A stretch of DNA of 15,549 nucleotides, from the NCBI GenBank assembly GCA_900552115.1, contig URYP01000048.1, forward strand, positions 1-15,549, read 5' to 3'. Below, in pieces: positions 6,806 to 14,589 of the stretch. Within the stretch, counting starts at the first letter, position 1. Each line of letters starts with the position of its first letter. Source of the stretch: an uncultured Oscillospiraceae bacterium. Its GTDB lineage: Bacteria > Bacillota > Clostridia > Oscillospirales > Acutalibacteraceae. Made by a program: the position numbers and the translations under genes. The notes under the pieces are model-generated. The model had not been told where the DNA came from. It did no database searches and saw only the letters and a program-made list of their open reading frames with translations.

Positions 6806-7369
6806 TTAGCCCCGGGCTGTCAGCAGGGACAGGGTCTCCTGCCGGGTGCGGGGATCGGATTTCATCAGTCCCCGCAGCGCGGAGGTCTGTGTGCGGGCGC
6901 CGGCCGCGCGGGCACCCCGCATAGTCATGCACAGATGCTCGGCCTCAATGATGACCGCCAACCCCCGCGGGTGCAATTCGTCATTCAGAAAATCCGCGAT
7001 CTGTGCGGTCAGCCGTTCCTGTAACTGGGGCCGCCGGGCAAAGCTGTTGACGATGCGCGCCAGCTTGGACAAGCCGATCACCTGGCCGTCCCGGGGAATA
7101 TACGCGACATGCGCCACCCCGGTAAAAGGCAGCAGATGATGCTCGCACATGGAATAGAGCGGGATATCCCGCACCGTGACGATCTCATCGTCGCTTTGCT
7201 CGGTAAATATTTTAAGGTGCCGGCGGGGATCTTCCTCCAGCCCGGCAAAAATTTCGGCGTACATGTCTGCCACCCGACGGGGGGTTTCCTGCAGTCCTTC
7301 GCGGTCGGGATCCTCCCCGATGGCCAGCAGCAATTCGCGCACCGCCGCTTCAATTCTAGGTTTATCCAT
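6806..7369 (-). CDS. folE: GTP cyclohydrolase I
   Basis: FolE opens GTP to give 7,8-dihydroneopterin triphosphate, the entry to folate and, in many bacteria, queuosine precursor synthesis. The 187-residue length is typical. The zinc ligands are visible: Cys75 and His78 in YSMCEHHLLPF and Cys147 in HLCMTMRG. The substrate-binding GLSKLARIVNSFARRPQLQERLT (99-121) and GARTQTSALRG (157-167) segments are intact, so it is the type I (zinc-bound) enzyme and not the FolE2 family. I chose the ATG at 7369, with AGGGTGG eight bases upstream; a GTG at 7381 would overlap that binding site. It follows the amino-acid ABC ATPase by 45 bases with no terminator between, so co-transcription is likely. No other folate genes are present here. 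Confidence 0.96.
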   Translation of the reverse strand: MDKPRIEAAVRELLLAIGEDPDREGLQETPRRVADMYAEIFAGLEEDPRRHLKIFTEQSDDEIVTVRDIPLYSMCEHHLLPFTGVAHVAYIPRDGQVIGLSKLARIVNSFARRPQLQERLTAQIADFLNDELHPRGLAVIIEAEHLCMTMRGARAAGARTQTSALRGLMKSDPRTRQETLSLLTARG

Positions 7370-7414
7370 TGTTATGACCACCCTTTCGCTTTGGCCGGGA
7401 CGTGTTGCCTTCCT

Positions 7415-8182
7415 TTACGCCTCCTGATGGAACCGCGCCAAAAACGCGCGGGTACGGTCGCTCTGCGGATTACCGATCACGTCGCGGGGGTCACCCTGCT
7501 CCACGATCACGCCGTCATCCATAAAGATCAGCCGATCGGATACGTCGCGGGCAAACGCCATTTCATGTGTGACCACCACCATGGTCATCTTTTCATCCGC
7601 CAGCTGCCGGATGACTTTGAGGATCTCACCGGTCAGCTCCGGGTCGAGGGCCGACGTGGGCTCGTCAAAAAAGAGTATGGCTGGGTGCATGGCCAGTGCC
7701 CGGGCGATGGCCACCCGCTGCTGCTGCCCACCCGACAGTTCACAGGGATACGCGGTTTCTTTATCCGCCAGCCCCACCTTTTGCAGAAGGCGACGGCCTT
7801 CCTTCAGGGCTTCCTCCCGGGATACGCCTCCCACTTTCATCGGCGCATCGGTCACATTTCTCAGCACCGAATAATGGGGAAACAAATTAAAGTTTTGGAA
7901 CACCAGGCCGAAATAGCCGTGGATGCGCCTCAGCTCCTCTTTACCGGCATAGGTGGCGGGCTGCCCTTCCTCACTCCAGGCCGCCCGTTTATCCATGTAG
8001 GAAATGCAGCCGGTATCAATCGTCTCCAGCATGGTCGCACAGCGAAGCAGAGTAGACTTTCCGGAACCGGAAGGGCCGATAATGGCCACGACCTCTCCCT
8101 CATTAACCGACAGGGAGATGTCCCGCAGAACCGTATTGTCCCCAAACGCTTTTCCGATATGCGCCATATCCAGCAATACCAC
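7415..8182 (-). CDS. Polar amino acid ABC importer ATP-binding protein (GlnQ/HisP family)
   Basis: A 255-residue ATPase with Walker A GPSGSGKST (36-44), Q-loop Gln96, signature LSGGQQQ (149-155), Walker B ILFFDE ending at Glu174, and switch His206. TSALDPELTGEIL and VTHEMAFARDVSDR are characteristic of the polar amino acid uptake branch. The insertion around residues 60-90 (SYMDKRAAWSEEGQ and on) is slightly longer than in GlnQ itself. The start is GTG at 8182 with AGGAGGG seven bases upstream, lying in the 13-base gap after the permease. It acts on the cytoplasmic side with the neighbouring permease, probably as a homodimer. The exact amino acid is not predictable from this subunit. Confidence 0.93.
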   Translation of the reverse strand: MVLLDMAHIGKAFGDNTVLRDISLSVNEGEVVAIIGPSGSGKSTLLRCATMLETIDTGCISYMDKRAAWSEEGQPATYAGKEELRRIHGYFGLVFQNFNLFPHYSVLRNVTDAPMKVGGVSREEALKEGRRLLQKVGLADKETAYPCELSGGQQQRVAIARALAMHPAILFFDEPTSALDPELTGEILKVIRQLADEKMTMVVVTHEMAFARDVSDRLIFMDDGVIVEQGDPRDVIGNPQSDRTRAFLARFHQEA

Positions 8183-8195
8183 AGGTCATCCCTCC

Positions 8196-8840
8196 TCAGT
8201 GATAATAATTCAGCTTTTTCTCACATTTTTCCATAACGAAGGCCACCAGCATATTGAATACATAGTAAAACACGCCGGCTGCAAAATAAGGGACCATGGA
8301 GGCTTCGGCCGCGCCGATCATTTTGGCTTGTGTAAACAGCTCAATGGTACCGATGGCAAAGGCCAGCGACGTATCCTTGACCAGCGTAATCACCTCATTG
8401 GTGACGGGGGGAAGAATCCGTTTGACCACCTGCGGCAGAATAATCCGCAGGAACGTCTGGCCTTTCGTATAGCCGAGCACCCGGGCCGCCTCGTACTGCC
8501 CCACCGGCATGGATTCGATGCCCCCCCGGTAGATCTCGGCAAAATAGGCCGCATAGTTGAGGGAAAAGGCAATAATCGTGGCAATGAGCCGGTCGTTAAA
8601 GGGAATGCCAAACAAAAGCCCCGGCCCGAAAAACACCACCAGCAGCTGCAGCATCAGCGGCGTACCCCGCATAATGGAAATGTATACTTTGGTAATCGTA
8701 CGGACCACCACGTTTTTAGACATCCGCCCGAACGCCACCAGCAGTCCCAGTGGCAAGGCGAACAGCAGGGTCAGCAAGAAGATGGAGAGTGTAATCAGCA
8801 TGCCCTGCCCCAGCTCACGGAAGAGATAGCCCCAGTCCAT
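8196..8840 (-). CDS. Polar amino acid ABC importer permease (HisM/GlnP family)
   Basis: A 214-residue inner-membrane protein with about five membrane segments (near 13-38, 53-72, 85-104, 150-170, 183-204). The ATPase-docking EAA loop, EAARVLGYTKGQTFLRIILPQ-like, spans about 117-137. Length and the LITLSIFLLTLLFALPLGL opening fit the HEQRo/GlnP permease family, in which a single permease can homodimerise. Only one permease is encoded here, so a homodimer is likely. The ATG at 8840 has AAAGGA about 12 bases upstream, a rather long spacing. It is separated from the binding-protein gene by 204 bases containing a terminator, so it depends on read-through or on its own promoter. Confidence 0.93.
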   Translation of the reverse strand: MDWGYLFRELGQGMLITLSIFLLTLLFALPLGLLVAFGRMSKNVVVRTITKVYISIMRGTPLMLQLLVVFFGPGLLFGIPFNDRLIATIIAFSLNYAAYFAEIYRGGIESMPVGQYEAARVLGYTKGQTFLRIILPQVVKRILPPVTNEVITLVKDTSLAFAIGTIELFTQAKMIGAAEASMVPYFAAGVFYYVFNMLVAFVMEKCEKKLNYYH

Positions 8841-9001
8841 ATCGTCGATTCATCCTTTCGTACTATCCGGGATGGATTGCCGCCCGGCGGCGCGCACCCA
8901 TTCGGCGCTGCCCGCAGGACATATGAAATCCCTGTCCGCCGGCATACCGCATGCCCCCGTCCCATCCCAACGGGACCGGCGCGAAACGGGTTGATAACAG
9001 T
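8841..9001 (-). other. Leader between binding-protein terminator and permease, with nested complementary arms
   Basis: After the terminator the transcript could fold into a small multi-branched structure. CGCCGG (minus strand, 8981-8976) pairs with CCGGCG (8942-8937). Within it TCCC pairs with GGGA (8975-8972 with 8963-8960) and CAT-type arms pair at 8954-8942. This may protect the downstream message or may be chance in GC-rich DNA. No clear promoter was found here. A 29-codon ATG frame (8952-8863) has no good ribosome binding site and is not called. Confidence 0.25.
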
Positions 9002-9027
9002 AAAAAACGGGCGGGTTACCCCGCCCG
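9002..9027 (-). terminator. Terminator directly after the amino-acid-binding protein gene
   Basis: An 8-bp G/C stem, minus strand CGGGCGGG (9027-9020) with CCCGCCCG (9015-9008), has a 4-base loop and a run of six T residues (9007-9002). It begins 17 bases after the stop of the binding-protein gene and lies inside what otherwise looks like one transport operon, so partial read-through would give more binding protein than membrane components. Confidence 0.88.
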
Positions 9028-9044
9028 CTGTGGAAAGTATCGGT

Positions 9045-9824
9045 TTATTTGCCCAGGCAGACGCTGTCGGTCAGTTCCCACTTTTCCGCGATCTTGGCAA
9101 AGGTCCCGTCTTTCACCATGGCGTCCAACGATTCCTGTACCTTATCCCGCAGTTCGGTATTGCCTTTCTTGAAACCGACACCATACTTCTCGTATTCCAA
9201 CACTTCGTCGAGGATGGTAAACTTATCCGCGCCCCGGCTTTCAATCTGGTATTTCGCCACGCCTACATCAATCGCAATCGCGTCGGCCGTGCCGCTTTCC
9301 AGATTCATAAACGCCGTATTGTATTCCGGCACCTGTGTCAGATCCTTAAACGAATCCTTCAGGGACTTATGGTTGTCGTTTTCCAGTGATTTCAGCGCCG
9401 AAGAATCGGCCTGCACCACAACGGTCTTATCTTTCAGTCCGGCAAAGTCCTTGATACCGGAGTCGGATTTGACCACAAACACCTGGCTGTTGTCCACATA
9501 AGGCTCGCTCCAGGTATATTTATCTTCCAATCCGTTGATGGTAAAGCCATTCCACAAGCAATCGACGTTGCCGTTGGTAATTTCAAAGTCTTTGTTGTCC
9601 CAGTTGATCGGCCGTTTTTCAAGCGTCCAGCCCTGCCGGTCGCAGACTTCCTGTGCGAGATCGAGGTCAAATCCAACGTATTCGCCGCTATTGTCCTTGT
9701 AACCATAGGGCGGGAAACTGGAGTCAAACCCCACCACCAACGTCTTTTCGTCCTTTGCACTACAGCCCGCCGCAAGGGGCAGCAGCATCAGCGCGGCCAG
9801 CGCCAGCGCCAGCATCTTTTTCAT
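9045..9824 (-). CDS. Amino acid ABC transporter substrate-binding lipoprotein
   Basis: A 259-residue protein with a lipoprotein signal: MKK, a hydrophobic core, and the lipobox LAAG before Cys21, so it is anchored to the outer face of the membrane. LVVGFDSSFPPYGYKDNSGEYVGFD-like sequence (29-53) is the standard opening of family 3 solute-binding proteins, and DCLWNGFTI (88-96), WSEPYVDNSQVFVV and DAIAIDVGVAKYQI (181-194) follow as expected. The ligand-amino Asp is probably Asp187. The position where relatives usually have an arginine for the amino acid carboxylate (NGRED in those I remember) reads NGLED here, with Leu99. The start has AGGAGG eight bases upstream. It serves the permease and ATPase downstream, with a terminator between. 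Exact ligand unknown. Confidence 0.93.
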   Translation of the reverse strand: MKKMLALALAALMLLPLAAGCSAKDEKTLVVGFDSSFPPYGYKDNSGEYVGFDLDLAQEVCDRQGWTLEKRPINWDNKDFEITNGNVDCLWNGFTINGLEDKYTWSEPYVDNSQVFVVKSDSGIKDFAGLKDKTVVVQADSSALKSLENDNHKSLKDSFKDLTQVPEYNTAFMNLESGTADAIAIDVGVAKYQIESRGADKFTILDEVLEYEKYGVGFKKGNTELRDKVQESLDAMVKDGTFAKIAEKWELTDSVCLGK

Positions 9825-9862
9825 ACCCGTTCCTCCTGATTATGTAATTGTATGTGTTATCT

Positions 9863-9891
9863 ATGATACACTATCCTGATAATAAAGTAAA
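9863..9891 (-). promoter_or_regulatory. Promoter of the amino acid transporter/folE unit
   Basis: The minus strand has TTTACT (9891-9886), a 17-base spacer, and TATCAT (9868-9863), matching four and five of six consensus positions. Transcription would begin near 9856, about 32 bases before the ATG of the binding protein. Confidence 0.6.
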
Positions 9892-9936
9892 GTGAAAACC
9901 TGAAATTTACCGCCGTTCCCTGTTTTTTCACGCAAT

Positions 9937-9965
9937 AACGCCCCCGATCGAAGACCGGGGGCGTT
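9937..9965 (-). terminator. Terminator of the rpiR-to-ispH/rpsA operon
   Basis: AACGCCCCCG (9937-9946) pairs perfectly with CGGGGGCGTT (9956-9965) around a 9-base loop, starting 11 bases after the stop of the fusion gene. The minus-strand tail begins TTATTGCG and is not a clean T run, so it may work less efficiently than the others in this window. Confidence 0.65.
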
Positions 9966-9976
9966 TGTTGTTCAAA

Positions 9977-12040
9977 TTATTCCTCAGTGGACGGCTCCTC
10001 AGCCGGAGCTTCGGTTTCCGATTCCTCTGTGGGCTCATCCTCCAGCAAGGCACGGATAGACAAGCTGACACGCTTGTTCTCGAAATCCACTGCCGTGAGT
10101 TTCACGGTGACTTCCTGGCCGATCTTAAGCTCATCCTGCGGTTTTTCCACACGATGGTTCGCAATCTGGGAAATGTGGATCAGGCCATCGATGCCGGGCA
10201 GGATCTGCGCGAAAGCGCCAAACGTGGTCATACCCACCACTTTCGCGGTCAGTACGGAACCCACCGGATATTTCTCTTTGAGAATTTCCCACGGATTGTC
10301 TTCCGACTTGCGGTAACCGAGCGAAATTTTCTTTTTCTCGGTGTCGAGGTCACGGATATAGACATCCACCGTATCGCCCACATTGACAATTTCGGACGGA
10401 TGCTTAATACGCGACCAGGACAGTTCGGAAATGTGGATCATGCCGTCCACGCCGCCGATGTCCACAAACGCCCCATAGGAGGTAAGGGATTTGACGGTGC
10501 CGGTGTAGCGCTGGCCGATCTCAGCCTGAGCCCAAAACGCCTCTTCCTGCTTTTTGCGCTCCTCGCGCGCCACGTTGCGGATCGAACCCACCGCGCGGTG
10601 ACGGCTCTGGTTGACTTCAATGATCTGGAACCGCACCGGCTGCTTCAGCAGGGGGGTCAGATCTTCCATACGGTTGAGGCTGGCGTGAGACGCGGGGATA
10701 AACACCCGCACGCCGTTGGTTACGGCCAGCAGGCCGCCCTTGATGACATCGGTCACCACGCCGTCCAGAATCTCACCGCTTTCGGACGCGGCCACTACGG
10801 TGTCCCAGCCAATTTTGGCATCGACCCGTTTTTTGGACAGCATAATGGTGCCTTCCTGGTCATTGGTGCGCATAATGAGCAGCTCCAGCTCATCGCCCAC
10901 TTTGACGAGTTCCTCAGGGTTGGCGTTCGGATCGGCGGACAGCTCATCCACCGGAATATATCCCGCCTGCTTGCGCCCGGCCACTTCCACCTGCACCTCG
11001 TTGGGGGCGATGGCTACCACGATGCCGCGCACACGCTCATCGGTGCTCAAACTCTGAAGAGAAGCTTCCAGCGCCTCCTCAAAACTCATTTCCTCAAAGG
11101 ATTTCTGGGGCTGTGCCTCCGTGGTCTCCTGCTCGGGAGCCGCGGTTTCAACAGGCGCGACGGCCTCGTTTTCCTGGACTTCGTTGTTGTTGACAATTTC
11201 GGACATGGTTGAAAGAACCTCCTTTATAATATCGGCCGGGGTTGACGCTCCCGCAGTCACGCCGACGGTTCCTTTCCCCTGGAACCACCGGGAGGACAGC
11301 TCGTCCGCCGTCTCGATCAGGATCGTAGGACAGATGGCGGCACAGATATCCCGCAGCTTAGCGGTGTTGGAGCTTTGGCGCCCGCCGACAATCACCATAC
11401 CATCGCTGTGCCGGGCCAATGCCACGGCTTCAGCCTGCCGCTGGGCAGTTGCATTACATATTGTATCAAAAACCAGCGGCTTTGTATAGATGTTTTTCGC
11501 AATTTCCGAACATTTTTCGTACACGGCGCGATTAAATGTGGTCTGCGAAACCATCAGTACGGGGGTATTTGGATTTATCTTACCACTTTTTATTAAATCC
11601 GTCAATTGTTCCGGGGAAGAAATCACATAGGATTTTCCCCGGCAGTGCCCACGGATGCCGATAACTTCCGGGTGTCCCTCGTCCCCGGCGATGATGACCG
11701 GGATATCGTCGCCGGCCACTTCCGCCACAATCCGATGTATTTTCGCCACAAAAGGGCAGGTGGCGTCGCACACCTCCACCGGCAGCGCCTGTGCCTGCAC
11801 CCATACGGCGCGGGATACCCCGTGGGATCGGATCACCAGCGTGGAACCGGCCGGCGCCTCCTCCGGCGACGACACCGTCCGCACACCCCGCGCCCCGAGC
11901 TGCTCCACTACCTGCGGGTTATGGATGATCGGGCCCAGCGTCGCCACTGTCTTGCCGGCGTCCAGCAGCCGAGTCACCGTGTCTACCGCCCGGTTCACAC
12001 CGAAACAGAAGCCCGCGGACTTAGCCAGTTTAATCGTCAT
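9977..12040 (-). CDS. ispH-rpsA: IspH (HMBPP reductase) fused to ribosomal protein S1
   Basis: Residues 1-278 are 4-hydroxy-3-methylbut-2-enyl diphosphate reductase, the iron-sulfur enzyme making IPP and DMAPP in the last step of the MEP pathway. Cluster ligands Cys12, Cys95 and Cys195, active-site His40, His73, His123 and Glu125, and the SSN motif (223-225) are all present. Residues 279-687 form an S1-type protein with four S1 RNA-binding domains, about 333-404, 422-490, 508-578 and 593-664, ending in an acidic tail. Clostridia are known to carry this fusion. E. coli S1 has six domains; the shorter form is usual in Firmicutes. The ATG at 12040 overlaps the plsC stop as ATGA, so translation is coupled. 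A strong internal ribosome binding site precedes Met279 (separate entry). Confidence 0.96.
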   Translation of the reverse strand: MTIKLAKSAGFCFGVNRAVDTVTRLLDAGKTVATLGPIIHNPQVVEQLGARGVRTVSSPEEAPAGSTLVIRSHGVSRAVWVQAQALPVEVCDATCPFVAKIHRIVAEVAGDDIPVIIAGDEGHPEVIGIRGHCRGKSYVISSPEQLTDLIKSGKINPNTPVLMVSQTTFNRAVYEKCSEIAKNIYTKPLVFDTICNATAQRQAEAVALARHSDGMVIVGGRQSSNTAKLRDICAAICPTILIETADELSSRWFQGKGTVGVTAGASTPADIIKEVLSTMSEIVNNNEVQENEAVAPVETAAPEQETTEAQPQKSFEEMSFEEALEASLQSLSTDERVRGIVVAIAPNEVQVEVAGRKQAGYIPVDELSADPNANPEELVKVGDELELLIMRTNDQEGTIMLSKKRVDAKIGWDTVVAASESGEILDGVVTDVIKGGLLAVTNGVRVFIPASHASLNRMEDLTPLLKQPVRFQIIEVNQSRHRAVGSIRNVAREERKKQEEAFWAQAEIGQRYTGTVKSLTSYGAFVDIGGVDGMIHISELSWSRIKHPSEIVNVGDTVDVYIRDLDTEKKKISLGYRKSEDNPWEILKEKYPVGSVLTAKVVGMTTFGAFAQILPGIDGLIHISQIANHRVEKPQDELKIGQEVTVKLTAVDFENKRVSLSIRALLEDEPTEESETEAPAEEPSTEE
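11204..11225 (-). promoter_or_regulatory. Internal Shine-Dalgarno and in-frame ATG at the IspH/S1 boundary
   Basis: On the minus strand AAAGGAGG (11225-11218) is followed after 11 bases by an in-frame ATG (11206-11204, Met279). This Met begins MSEIVNNNEVQE, which looks like a natural S1 N-terminus, and the IspH domain ends just before it. The spacing is a little long. The AAGGAGGTT also encodes Lys-Glu-Val, which is natural in the last helix of IspH, so chance is possible. If used, a free 409-residue S1 would be made beside the 687-residue fusion. Confidence 0.5.
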
Positions 12041-12657
12041 AACGGGTTCCTCGCCTGGTCCTGTAGCTGTCCGATCCGTTCCATCAGCAGCCGGGAGGCA
12101 TAACGCAGTTCCGGGTGTTCCGGATCCTGCAGATGCAGCTCCTCCGGGCTCATCAGCGGTCCAAACACGATTTTAGTACGCCGAAACGGCCGTACCCTCT
12201 GGTCTTTAGTCACCAGGCCGACCGGCAGAATGCTTGCCCCTGTCTGGGAGGCGATCAACGCCGCGCCCGATTTGGCGCGGCCCAGCTTGCCGTCCTTGGA
12301 ACGGGTCCCCTCGGGAAAAATTCCCATCAGCTCCCCCTGTTCCACCAGGTCCTTGGCCGTATCGATGGCGCCGGAGTCTCCTTTTCCCCGCTGGACGCTG
12401 AAACCGCCGAACTGTTTACCCACCACCCAGCTCAGAAATTTGTTTTCAAACAGCTCCGCCTTGGCCATATAACGGATCGGCCGTTTTTGGGCCATCAGCA
12501 GATAAATGGGATCTATGTTGGAAATATGATTACAGCAAAGTATCACTCGAACCGCAGAACCGGCGGGCGGTATATTGTCTTTGCCAATCGCTTTGTAGGG
12601 AAAAACCAGGTGGAAAAGAGGGCGAAAAAAGTTCAGCAGTAACCGGTCCACTTTCAT
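12037..12657 (-). CDS. plsC: 1-acyl-sn-glycerol-3-phosphate acyltransferase
   Basis: PlsC adds the second acyl chain to lysophosphatidate to give phosphatidate at the membrane. The 206-residue protein has the acyltransferase HX4D motif (His44-Asp49 in NHISNIDP), motif II around GGFSVQRGKGD (84-94), motif III FPEGTRS (114-120) and the Pro-containing motif IV LPVGLV (144-149). An N-terminal hydrophobic stretch (about 6-20) fits membrane association. The open frame extends to 12747, but the ATG at 12657 is the right start: GGAGG lies seven bases upstream and its ATGA overlaps the cmk stop. Its own stop overlaps the ispH-rpsA start in the same way. Confidence 0.93.
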   Translation of the reverse strand: MKVDRLLLNFFRPLFHLVFPYKAIGKDNIPPAGSAVRVILCCNHISNIDPIYLLMAQKRPIRYMAKAELFENKFLSWVVGKQFGGFSVQRGKGDSGAIDTAKDLVEQGELMGIFPEGTRSKDGKLGRAKSGAALIASQTGASILPVGLVTKDQRVRPFRRTKIVFGPLMSPEELHLQDPEHPELRYASRLLMERIGQLQDQARNPL

Positions 12658-13343
12658 AAGGCTGCCTCCTGTCCAAGCCGATCCAAAACAATGGATTTGA
12701 GCTGAGCCACCGACTGTTCGAGCGTGTTTCCGGATGTATCCACCCATATGGCGTCCTCCGCCGCTTTCAGCGGGGCCGTTTCCCGGTGGGTGTCGGCGTA
12801 ATCCCGTTTCTTCATGTCCTCCAACACCTCTTCATAGGTGATGTCGGCCTGCTTTTCCCGCAGTTCCGCATACCGGCGCGAGGCCCGGTCCTCGGCAGAC
12901 GCGGTCAAAAACAGCTTTACCTGCGCCTGCGGCAATACCACCGTTCCGATATCCCGGCCGTCCATAATAACGTTGTGCGCGGCAGCGATATCCTGTTGCA
13001 GCGCAAACAGGAACCGCCGCACCGCCGGCAGCGCCGACACCTGCGACGCCGCCATGGAAACCTCCGGGGTGCGGATCCGCTCGCTGACATCTTCGCCGTC
13101 CGTATACACCCGCTGCAGACCGTCGACATGGCGCAGCTCCACCGATAGGTGCGGCAGCGCCTTCTCCACCGCCGCCCCGTCCGCCGGGTCGATTCCCCGC
13201 CGCAGCATACACAGCCCCACGGCACGGTAAAGCGCGCCTGTATCCACATAAATATACTGCAGCTCTCCCGCCAATATGCGGGCAATCGTGCTCTTTCCCG
13301 CGCCCGAAGGGCCGTCAATGGCCACAGCGATTGTTTTTTTCAT
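12654..13343 (-). CDS. cmk: (d)CMP kinase
   Basis: Cytidylate kinase phosphorylates CMP and dCMP to the diphosphates, recycling CMP released by RNA turnover and phospholipid synthesis. In 229 residues it shows the P-loop GPSGAGKST (11-19), DTGALYRAV (34-42), the CMP-binding DGRDIGTVVLP (128-138) and the lid RASRRY (153-158). I chose the ATG at 13343; a GTG at 13352 would lie only two bases from the GAGGAC that serves as ribosome binding site. The stop TGA shares bases with the plsC ATG. The order cmk, plsC, ispH-rpsA is common in Clostridia, and in many other bacteria cmk also sits next to rpsA. Confidence 0.96.
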   Translation of the reverse strand: MKKTIAVAIDGPSGAGKSTIARILAGELQYIYVDTGALYRAVGLCMLRRGIDPADGAAVEKALPHLSVELRHVDGLQRVYTDGEDVSERIRTPEVSMAASQVSALPAVRRFLFALQQDIAAAHNVIMDGRDIGTVVLPQAQVKLFLTASAEDRASRRYAELREKQADITYEEVLEDMKKRDYADTHRETAPLKAAEDAIWVDTSGNTLEQSVAQLKSIVLDRLGQEAAL

Positions 13344-13361
13344 AGCTGTCACGTCCTCGCT

Positions 13362-14585
13362 TTATACATGGTTTCCGGCTGCCACGCCGGTAGAAAAGGC
13401 GATTTGCAGATTGAATCCTCCGGTATACGCGTCCACATCCAGCACTTCCCCGGCAAAATACAGGCCGCTTACCCGTTTGGATTCCATCGTCTTCGCATTG
13501 ATTTCCTTTACCGACACACCACCTGCCGTGACAATCGCCTCCTCTATGGGGCGAAAACCGGTAACGACAAATGAAAAATCTTCAAGCTGACGGCGCAGCT
13601 GATCCCGCTGCCCGCGTGTTATATCCCGGCATTTCTGTGAAGCGGGGATGCCGCAGCGCTCCACCATAACCGGTATCATTTTACGGGGCAGAAGCCCACC
13701 CAGCATGTTGTCCAAATCCTGATTGGCCCGTTCACTGAGGTCACGCAGCAGCCGGGCGTCCAGTTGTTCATCTGACAGTGCCGGTTTCAGGTGGATATGC
13801 GCCCGGTACCGTCCCGGCTCCATATCCCGCATATGTGCGCTAGCGCTGAGCACCAGCGGACCCGATAGGCCGAAGTGCGTAAACAGCAGCTCCCCCATGT
13901 CCCGGAAAACCGTTTTGCCCGCCGCGGTATCCTCCACCGCCAGCACGACGTTGCGCAGGGACAGGCCCTGCATACGGGGGCAGTCGGCACCCTCCGTAAC
14001 CAGCGGCACCAGCGACGGCTGCAAAGGTGTAACGGTGTGACCCGCCTGCCGTGCCAGCTCGTAGCCATCCCCGGTCGATCCGGTCTGGGGATAGGAGCGA
14101 CCCCCGGTGGCCACGATGACCGCATAGGCGTCCATCCGCGAACCGTCTTCCAGTTCCACGCCCGTGCATACGCCATCGTCCAGGCAAAGGCGGGTCACCC
14201 GTCCTTTACGGAAACGGCAGCCGCCGTCCCGGGCAAACCGCACCAGCGTATCCACCACGTCCACCGCTTTATCGGAGGCCGGGAACACCCGGTTCCCCCG
14301 CTCCACCTTGAGCCGCAGGCCCTGTCCCTCCAGGAAATCCTCCATGTCCTGCGGTGAAAACGCCGACAGGGCGCTGTAAAGGAAGCGCCCGTTGCCGGGC
14401 ACCTGCGGAATAAAATCCTCCACCGGACAGTGGTTGGTGACATTGCACCGCCCCTTGCCGGTAATCATGACCTTGCGGGCCATGCGGTCGTTGCGCTCTA
14501 TAATAGTCACATCATAGCCCCGGCGGGAGGCCATCCCCCCCGCCATCAGCCCGGCGGCTCCGCCGCCTGCCACGATAATCTGCAT
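13362..14585 (-). CDS. HI0933/YhiN-family FAD-dependent flavoprotein
   Basis: The 407-residue protein starts with an FAD-binding Rossmann motif, VAGGGAAGLMAG (5-16), and ERN as the ribose-binding acid (30-32). It continues with TGKGRCNVTN (42-51), ATGGRSYPQTGSTGDGYELA, GELLFTHFGLSGP, TAGGVSVKEI and a C-terminal LYFAGEVLDVDAYTGGFNLQ. These are hallmarks of the HI0933 family, annotated as NAD(P)/FAD-dependent oxidoreductases or aminoacetone-oxidase-like proteins. The physiological reaction is not settled. The ATG at 14585 restores the family N-terminus and has GGAGCG eight bases upstream; the longer frame to 14702 runs back into the regulator gene and is rejected. It is four bases from the regulator stop and 18 from the cmk start, so it is part of the operon. 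Confidence 0.93.
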   Translation of the reverse strand: MQIIVAGGGAAGLMAGGMASRRGYDVTIIERNDRMARKVMITGKGRCNVTNHCPVEDFIPQVPGNGRFLYSALSAFSPQDMEDFLEGQGLRLKVERGNRVFPASDKAVDVVDTLVRFARDGGCRFRKGRVTRLCLDDGVCTGVELEDGSRMDAYAVIVATGGRSYPQTGSTGDGYELARQAGHTVTPLQPSLVPLVTEGADCPRMQGLSLRNVVLAVEDTAAGKTVFRDMGELLFTHFGLSGPLVLSASAHMRDMEPGRYRAHIHLKPALSDEQLDARLLRDLSERANQDLDNMLGGLLPRKMIPVMVERCGIPASQKCRDITRGQRDQLRRQLEDFSFVVTGFRPIEEAIVTAGGVSVKEINAKTMESKRVSGLYFAGEVLDVDAYTGGFNLQIAFSTGVAAGNHV

Positions 14586-14589
14586 CGCC

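Noticed and set aside
7109..8236. Plus-strand open frame of 375 codons opposite folE and the ATPase
   Set aside because: It crosses two well-supported genes and an intergenic gap and shows no domain.
8863..8952. Short ATG frame of 29 codons on the minus strand before the permease gene
   Set aside because: No convincing ribosome binding site, arginine-rich GC-driven composition, and no recognisable features.
8004..9389. Plus-strand open frame of 461 codons opposite the amino acid transporter genes
   Set aside because: It spans three real minus-strand genes and their terminator, with no protein-like features.
9965..11212. Plus-strand open frame of 415 codons opposite the S1 domains
   Set aside because: Antisense shadow of the S1 repeats; the minus-strand protein is unambiguous.
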